DNA of 64,000 nucleotides, from assembly GCA_036346255.1 (NCBI GenBank), contig CM070636.1, forward strand, positions 28,527,539-28,591,538, given 5' to 3'. The position numbers and the translations under genes were made by a program. Origin of the DNA: Ampelocalamus luodianensis. Its lineage: Eukaryota > Streptophyta > Magnoliopsida > Poales > Poaceae. Below, piece after piece: positions 58,440 to 64,000 of the stretch; the stretch's first letter is position 1, and the number at the start of each line of letters is the position of its first letter. A model generated the notes under the pieces. That model worked only from the letters and a program-made list of their open reading frames with translations, did no database searches and was not told the origin of the DNA.

Positions 58440-59060
58440 ATTCCAATCTGCATCAAGATTCGTGCTCCGGTGAGCTCATCCTCCTCATCTCTGGTGCCGT
58501 CGTCTCCGCCGTCGCCGAATTAGGGCTTGGAGTTCACCAAGGCTAGATTTAGAGGGAGGCCGGTGCGACCGGAGTACCGACAGTGGATGGCAGCGGCGAC
58601 GGTGGCTCTGTCAGTCGCGGACTTGGAGGGAGGGCGGTGGAGGTTGGCGGAGAAGATGAAAACAAGAGAATATTACAGAGGCAATGGTATGCGGTGACGG
58701 ATCCGGTAGCGGAGCCATGTGGCGGGGGAGGATGAGGTCGGCGGCGACAACGGTTGGGGAGGACGAGGCGGGGGTAGTAGTGGGTGGGGAGACAGTCCGC
58801 AGGAGGGCTCGCCGATGTGGGAGGTGACACCTATAAGGCAGTAGGGCGGCGCTACTCGGGTGGAGGCGAGGCGGCAGGGGAGTCGGTTGAAGGAGGCTGG
58901 ATTTGTATAGAATGTGAGGGGTTCTGGACCATTGGATCTAGATCTAGATCTGATCCAGTGGTACAGAAAACGGTTGATTTTGTGGATTTAGTCAATTTTT
59001 TTACTGAGATACAGACAGATATCCTAAAAAACTCTCTGCATGCATGGGATCTAAGTTGAT
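58440..59060 (-). other. GC-rich, gene-like low-complexity block
   Basis: The minus strand has a 93-codon Pro/Ser-rich frame (58830-58549) in a CCG/GCC-rich context like the 5' end of many grass genes. It ends abruptly in AT-rich sequence with the phrase GATCTAGATCTAGATCTGAT. No domain is visible. It may be a captured or truncated first exon. No start, splice or TIR evidence can be given. Confidence 0.3.
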
Positions 59061-59240
59061 TTTCCTGCCATTGGATGAGCATACGTGTACCTCATTCTAA
59101 TTTTAATCCGATGGTTAAAATGTGACTAAGATTAAATCAATCACCTTATAAATACCATAAAAATAAACGGTCCTAAAGAAAATTTACTAGCTAGTATATA
59201 CATCAAGCCTTGCATGTATTTTTCCACTCGTGCGCGCAAG

Positions 59241-62200
59241 TGTCGAGTACCGTCGGGACCCAAAAATGCAATTCTGGACCCTCTGTGTATTCTGCACTAG
59301 TCCAGGATCACGCTAGTGCACACAGCGGTAACATAGGTGAATATCAATCCACACAAGCGAAATATAGCATAAACGAATAGTTTGAGTAACAACTTAAAGT
59401 TTTGACCTTAAGGTCGGGGTTACAACTTATTAAGCCACGCAGGGCTAACACTAAAGAAATACTGCAGCTGAATGAAAATAAACTCTGGCAAACTCCAATC
59501 AAGACACCACAGCAACCGATGGGATCGATGACCTAGCGATCAACCTTCTTCCACAAACTCCTCCTCAAAGCGGTGAAGACTCCTCCATACGTAGGTTTGG
59601 CGCAAGTTTTACAACAAGCGTGAGTACACAACCGTACTCGCAAATCATACCACGGAATGCAATATATAGATGCAGGCTTATTCCAAAGGAATGGCTTCTG
59701 TGGTTATTTTGCAGAAATGCAACATTTGCAATTTAACACAAATAATAGATTGAAAGCATAAGTTAAAACAAATAAGCAATACTAATTTAACAGTTGTTTC
59801 CACAAAGACACACAGCTAAACTGATTTATTCACACAGCCATATGATTGAGATCACAAAGCTCCCAATCCCACATTTTATGAACACTACCCTTATGTAAAA
59901 TCCCGGCGTTGTCCATGACCGAGGACGGCTATTCGAATAGATTGATTAACACTCTGCAGAGGTTTGTACACTTTACCCACACGATACAACTAGTGTAGCT
60001 AGCACTAATCGTAACCAAACAGTTCGGCAACTTCGTCTCAACATTGACGTTCTTATTCACACAGTCCCATATCACAAAGCTTAACCTATCCACCGAACCC
60101 CAATGTTGAAACTCCGTAACCTACTAAGTTAGGCTGTCACGGACATGCGGTAAATGCAGTATAGCTCAGTTCAATGGCGCACAAAGTTAAGTCCTTAATT
60201 GACCAAGGCAAGACTTCGCTTTTTCTAACTAAACCACACAGATGAAACCCAATCACAAAGCCACCGGTTCACACAAGATCCACCACTTGCCTCGGTCTAA
60301 ATCTTTTACCACCCAGTTGGTTTAGTGCAACACATGCCATCATGAGTAATAGCACACAGACACACGCTTTATCACACAGTTCCATAATCACTTAGTCAAT
60401 TTCATAATTGCACTCACATGAGATGATGACTCGTAGCATGGCTAAGCAATTCTAGTCGGTCTAACCAACCATGTTGGCAATATGTTAATACCAACTAAAT
60501 AATAAACCAATCTAGGGCGACAAAAGATCAAGGTATACAAATAGGCAAGGTGAACATAACAGTTTGGATCAATAACTAGCCCAAAAGCAGTTAAACACAT
60601 AATTAAAGTAAATGCAATAATTCAACACAATATAATTTGAGAAAACTGGGATTCAATATGATCAAAGGTATGACTTGCCTTGGAATAGGTCTATGTACTG
60701 GTCTTGAACTTGGTTGAAGCCTTCTTCGACTAAAACCCCAAGTATCGACGTCTCACGCACAAACGAGCAAAACAACCAACACAAATAAATAACAGAGGCA
60801 AAACAAACTCCAAAAATTAAATAAAGATAATAATTAGGTAGATCTCGAATTTAGACAAATTTAGAAATTTGAATGGGCTCAATCGGAGTTAGGATGCAAA
60901 AGTTATGGCCTTTGAAGATTGAAAATACATAAAATCGAAATCAAGATTTCATGAATTTCCTCAATTATTTTCCTAAAGGAAAATCAGATTATTGCGCAAG
61001 TCGACGCGTGGAGGAATTTCGGAAAAGAAATAATAAAAGAAATTTCGACATGTGGGACCCACATGTCGAGGCTAGGCTCACGATGGACTAGGTCCACCGA
61101 GCCTCGGACTCGGTCCGAGGATCGCGCGTGGCGCACATGTGGACGCCGACCGGGCGCCACTCGGTCGCCACGCTGCGTGCGGTCGACGCTGCACCGACGT
61201 GGATGACGACCGACGGCGGCGGCGCTCGACCGCACGGCAACGGCGATCGGCGGCGCCCGCGAGGTCCGATGGTACAGATTGAAGCCCGTGTTATTGCGAA
61301 CACGATGGTGCACTCACGAAGCGCGAGATACTCGAAGATGGCGGCGCGACCGGTGCGGAGGAGTCTCGGGCTCGTCGAGATCGGAGCTCCGGTGGTCTTC
61401 CGGCGAAGACAAGGCCACCAGGGGGTAGCCCAGGCTGTTGCAAAGCCGGAGGTGCAGACGATGAGGTCCCGGCGACACTGACGGCGGCAAGGGAGCTCAC
61501 CGGAGTTCTTGCGGGTGAAAACCTAAAATCAGCAACGGCGGCGGTGCAGGGGCTCTCGGGTGATCTAGGGTTGGGGGTTTTGGTGCGGGTGTTCAAGCGA
61601 TCCCGGGGGTCCTATTTATAGGAGCTCGGGGGGTCCGGGGAGGCAGCGGCGGCAAACCCTAAAAAGGAGTCCGAGAAGGGCACGAACTCAATCTCGTGCT
61701 TAAAAGAAATTCGGGATATGATTTTACCGGGAATAGGTACGGGGAGATTAGGGATAAGATTTGGCAATAAAACAGGAGTTTTAGTTAGAAAGCTCGTTGT
61801 CGGATTGAGCTTCTAGAAGCTCCAATGGCGGCGCGCAGACCGACTTTGACGCGGGGAAGAAGTCGCGGAGACGCATTTACCTCGGCGGGCCCACTGTCGA
61901 AGCGAAGAGGCAAGCGGCGATTTGATCTGAGCGCCCGATCTTGATCCAACGGTCCACAATCAATGAGACGATCGGAACCTCCGGTTACCTCACGCGCATC
62001 TAGCCGCCCAAACTCGATCGAGCGCTGGGCGGCGCGCGCGAGAGAGAGAGGTCGACAGCGGGTCCACCTGCCGCTGGGAGGCTGCTGCAGCGGCTGGCCG
62101 AGCGGGTGGCGAGCTGAATAGGAGTTGGGCCGAGAGATTCGCCCAAGAAGATTTCTGAGATTTTAATAGATTTTCCATTTTAGAAAATACCGTAAATTCA

Positions 62201-62449
62201 AATAGGCAAAAGAAAATAGCAAATGAACTCGTAAAAATTCTAGAAAAATCTAGAAAATATATCTCGAGCACATAGAACCCAAATAAAATAGTTTTGGCTA
62301 TTGTTCATGTTGGGATTATTCACATTAAAGGTTTTGATTGTAAAGTCCAATATTAAGCTTTTGAAATTAAATTCAAATAAATCCAAATGGTGAATTTTTC
62401 CCTACTAACTATTTAAAAGATTTTTAAGCTCAGAAAATTGGGATGTTAC
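59241..62449 (-). mobile_element. Solo gypsy LTR related to element A (about 3.2 kb)
   Basis: Starts TGTCGAGTACC on the plus strand (A: TGTCGAACCC), shares ACTAGTCCAGGAT about 55 bp in, and ends AATTGGGATGTTAC. The three shared LTR blocks are at 59929-59940, 60434-60448 and 60645-60664 in the same order as in A. Length nearly equals A's LTR (3187 bp). A TATAAATA box (minus) is at 61613-61620. No internal region follows on either side. Flanking 5-mers (GCAAG and TAGTA) do not match, and the terminal CA is imperfect, so the edges have decayed or recombined. Confidence 0.8.
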
Positions 62450-62466
62450 TAGTACTCTTTAGTTCA

Positions 62467-62474
62467 GTGCTCAT
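62467..62474. repeat. 8-bp target-site duplication GTGCTCAT (left)
   Basis: Exact copy at 63727-63734. Eight base pairs is the hallmark length of hAT elements. Confidence 0.9.
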
Positions 62475-62831
62475 TAGGGCTGAAAAAATAGCTCGAGACT
62501 CGTGCGAGCCGAGCCGACTAGGCTCGAGCTCGTAAATTTTTGAGCCGAGCCGAGCCGAGCCCTTTGTCCAGCTCGCAAAGCAAACGAGCCGAGCCCGAGA
62601 CGGCTTGTGAGCGGCTCGCGAGCCGTATTTGGCTCGGCCCACGAAAGCCCAGCGGCAGGACGGCAGCCCCAAATCCCCCCAATCCCCTTTCTCTCCTCAA
62701 ACCCAAGTCCCTCCCGACCCCTTCCCCTTCCACCTCCCATTTCCAGATCCCCTTGCCCTCCAGTCTCCACCGCCGGGACGTCCTTCCCCTTCCCCTTCCA
62801 CCTTCTACTTGGCCACCACCGCGCGAGACAC

Positions 62832-63055
62832 CCTCACCGCTGCCTCCGCCCATGCCGTCGCTCCGCCGAGCTGCCCCGAGTCCCCGACGCCGACCCCCTC
62901 CCGCCTGGCCGCCTCCCATCCCACCTCCCGAAGGATAAGGACCCGATGTCCCGAACCCACTACCGTCGGGAGCCCGGCCCTCACCGCTGCCTCCGCTCAC
63001 GCCGTCGCCCCGCGGAGCTGCTCTGAGCCTCTCACGCCGACCCCCTCCGCGCCTC
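62832..63055 (+). repeat. Duplicated about 76-bp segment inside the hAT element
   Basis: CCTCACCGCTGCCTCCGC ... GACGCCGACCCCCTCC at 62832-62908 recurs at 62979-63055 with several differences, 146-147 bp apart. It may be a duplicated piece of captured exon. Confidence 0.65.
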
Positions 63056-63185
63056 TCAAGATCGACCTTGCCGCCACCGCCTCCTAGTCCTCCCCTTCCT
63101 CCCGTGATGACGCGGTCCCGCCCCACCTCCCCTTCCTCCACCCCGCCTCTCAAGATCAGGCAACTAGTGGTGGTGGTTAGCGCTG

Positions 63186-63353
63186 GCCGAGCACTCCCCG
63201 GAGGCGCTGCTGCTCATCGTGTCCAACCCCATGGACGTGCTCACCTATGTGGTGTGGAAGCTATCGGGGTTCCCGGCCAACTGTGTCATCGGCTCCGGCA
63301 CCAACCTCGACTCCTCCAGGTTCCGCTTCCTCCTCGCCGAGCACCTCGACGTC
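63186..63353 (+). pseudogene. Captured fragment of an L-lactate dehydrogenase gene
   Basis: 56 codons on the plus strand: AEHSPEALLLIVSNPMDVLT, then YVVWKLSGFPAN and VIGSGTNLDSSRFRFLLAEH. This is the LDH segment around the NAD-binding Asn (SNP) and the substrate-binding Arg (SRFR); LDH interconverts pyruvate and lactate with NADH. Plant LDH normally has Arg where this has Cys before VIGSG. Similarity stops at HLDV, before the catalytic His region, and starts abruptly at 63186, so it is a fragment of about one sixth of the enzyme. Malate dehydrogenases share the fold, but the SGTNLDSSRFR wording is LDH. Confidence 0.8.
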
Positions 63354-63726
63354 ACCTATGCAACCGGTGGTGGTGATGGCCGAGGAACAACGCCCGGTCG
63401 CCGAAGACACGCACCGGGGTCAAGCACTCAAGTCTCAAGCCCCGGCGGTGGAGATCCACCTCGAGGTCCTGGACGAGCGAGAACACGAGGGGTGCCGCCA
63501 TGGCCACCCACCCGTCCTTGACCGCCTCCGCTGCGGGCTGCGACCGCCCACCCACCCTCATCTGCTGCTGGCTCGCGAGCCCACCCGCCCTCGTCTGCTT
63601 GGGTTCGAGCCGGGCCGAGCCTCTCTCCTAGCTCGTCTCCGAATCGAGCCGAGCCGAGCTCACTGTTCACCCGAGCTTGTGCGAGCCTGGCTCGAGCCGA
63701 CTTGGCTCGACTCATTTCCACCCCTT

Positions 63727-63734
63727 GTGCTCAT
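63727..63734. repeat. 8-bp target-site duplication GTGCTCAT (right)
   Basis: Partner of 62467-62474. Confidence 0.9.
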
Positions 63735-64000
63735 AGTCGTGTCCTTGGGGGGCCTATATATATGTGTCATCGAGTCACACGACACACTCAGGCAGAAAAA
63801 GTTTGTCCTAGTTCACCGGGAGTTACTGCTTGTGTTCAATAATGTATTATGTTTTGGATATCTATATGGTCTCTAATATTCTACTTTGACTATTACTTTT
63901 TATATGATTATGTTAGTAAAAGTTGATAAAACTATTATATTATGAAAATATTTATCATGATAAATCTAATGATATTATTCTCTCGTGACCAATCTAAATA

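Larger units (their letters stand above)
62475..63726. mobile_element. Non-autonomous hAT element with captured gene pieces (1252 bp)
   Basis: The left end is TAGGGCTGAAAAAATAG. The right end in reverse complement is AAGGGGTGGAAATGAG, giving short imperfect hAT-type inverted ends (consensus-like AGGG-TG-AAA). The ends are followed inwards by many GAGCC/GGCTCG repeats (about 62493-62640 and 63560-63715), like the subterminal transposase-binding repeats of hAT elements. No transposase is encoded. The GC-rich interior holds a lactate dehydrogenase-like fragment and an internal duplication. Overlapping frames on both strands (for example a Gly-rich minus frame 63153-62518) are products of the GC-rich repeats. 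Confidence 0.82.

Noticed and set aside
59190..59210. CTAGTA string left of the solo LTR as partner of CTAGTACT at its right edge (TSD)
   Set aside because: The left string lies about 40 bp from the LTR edge and length and position do not fit a 5-bp TSD.
62518..63153. 211-codon Gly/Arg-rich minus frame and several Pro-rich plus frames
   Set aside because: They overlap each other in a GC-rich, internally duplicated part of the hAT element. Composition alone explains open frames, and no motif is present.
63780..64000. AT-rich tail resembling a Stowaway/Tourist-type MITE interior
   Set aside because: Phrases such as TTTGACTATTA and TGATAAATCTAATGATA are suggestive, but no terminal inverted repeat or TA/TTA duplication can be shown before the window ends.

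Overview
The window is a grass-type (Poaceae) heterochromatic block made almost entirely of nested transposable elements. I see no intact host gene, rRNA or tRNA gene. The grass assignment rests on the element types: long-LTR Ty3/gypsy chromoviruses of the Tekay/Del kind, a Ty1/copia element of the Angela/RIRE1/BARE kind whose LTR starts TGTTGGAGAT, a copia-type gag with five zinc knuckles (SIRE-like), and LTRs with the recurrent GCGGTACTACCGC palindrome. The species cannot be told from the sequence.

Layout. 1-2312 is a small contig end holding the 3' part of a plus-strand gypsy LTR (1-624), a broken GRF-type zinc-finger gene (1001-1701, minus) and the C-terminal end of a Mutator-like (MULE) transposase (1880-2312, minus). 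A run of exactly 100 N follows (2313-2412). 2413-10638 is gypsy element A (minus): degraded integrase, RT, protease and gag, an extra open frame ahead of gag (6738-7299), and a 3.2 kb 5' LTR. 10639-31214 is copia-type element B (minus), which keeps only an intact 608-codon gag (25845-27671) between 3.5 kb LTRs. B's left LTR was hit by A and by E, a 9.1 kb LTR element without coding capacity (13245-22315, minus, TSD ATACA). 31215-51565 is gypsy element D (minus), the best preserved autonomous element, with 5.1 kb LTRs. Its left LTR was interrupted by B and by copia element C (31418-39358, plus, TSD GGTCT). 51566-53776 is a plus-strand LTR of a related family next to D. 54202-55209 is another LTR. 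55210-56862 is a broken two-gene PIF/Harbinger element (Myb/SANT protein plus transposase). 59241-62449 is a lone gypsy LTR related to A. 62475-63726 is a non-autonomous hAT element with an 8-bp TSD (GTGCTCAT) carrying a captured piece of an L-lactate dehydrogenase gene.

Order of events read from the junctions: D was present first. B and C entered D's 3' LTR. A and E entered B's 3' LTR. B and E lack pol and would have depended on enzymes of other elements. D is the only element with near-complete gag-pol, and it is broken by a few stop codons and frameshifts.

The most unusual signals are structural. E's LTR carries a row of seven different short hairpins, five followed by GACC, present in both LTRs. 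B's LTR carries about ten hairpins with one constant loop (ACTACACAAG) and stems that change on both arms together. B's internal 3' region has a third hairpin row with constant loop ACACA. Three short sequence blocks, one of them the perfect palindrome CTATTCGAATAG, recur in the same order in four otherwise divergent gypsy LTRs.
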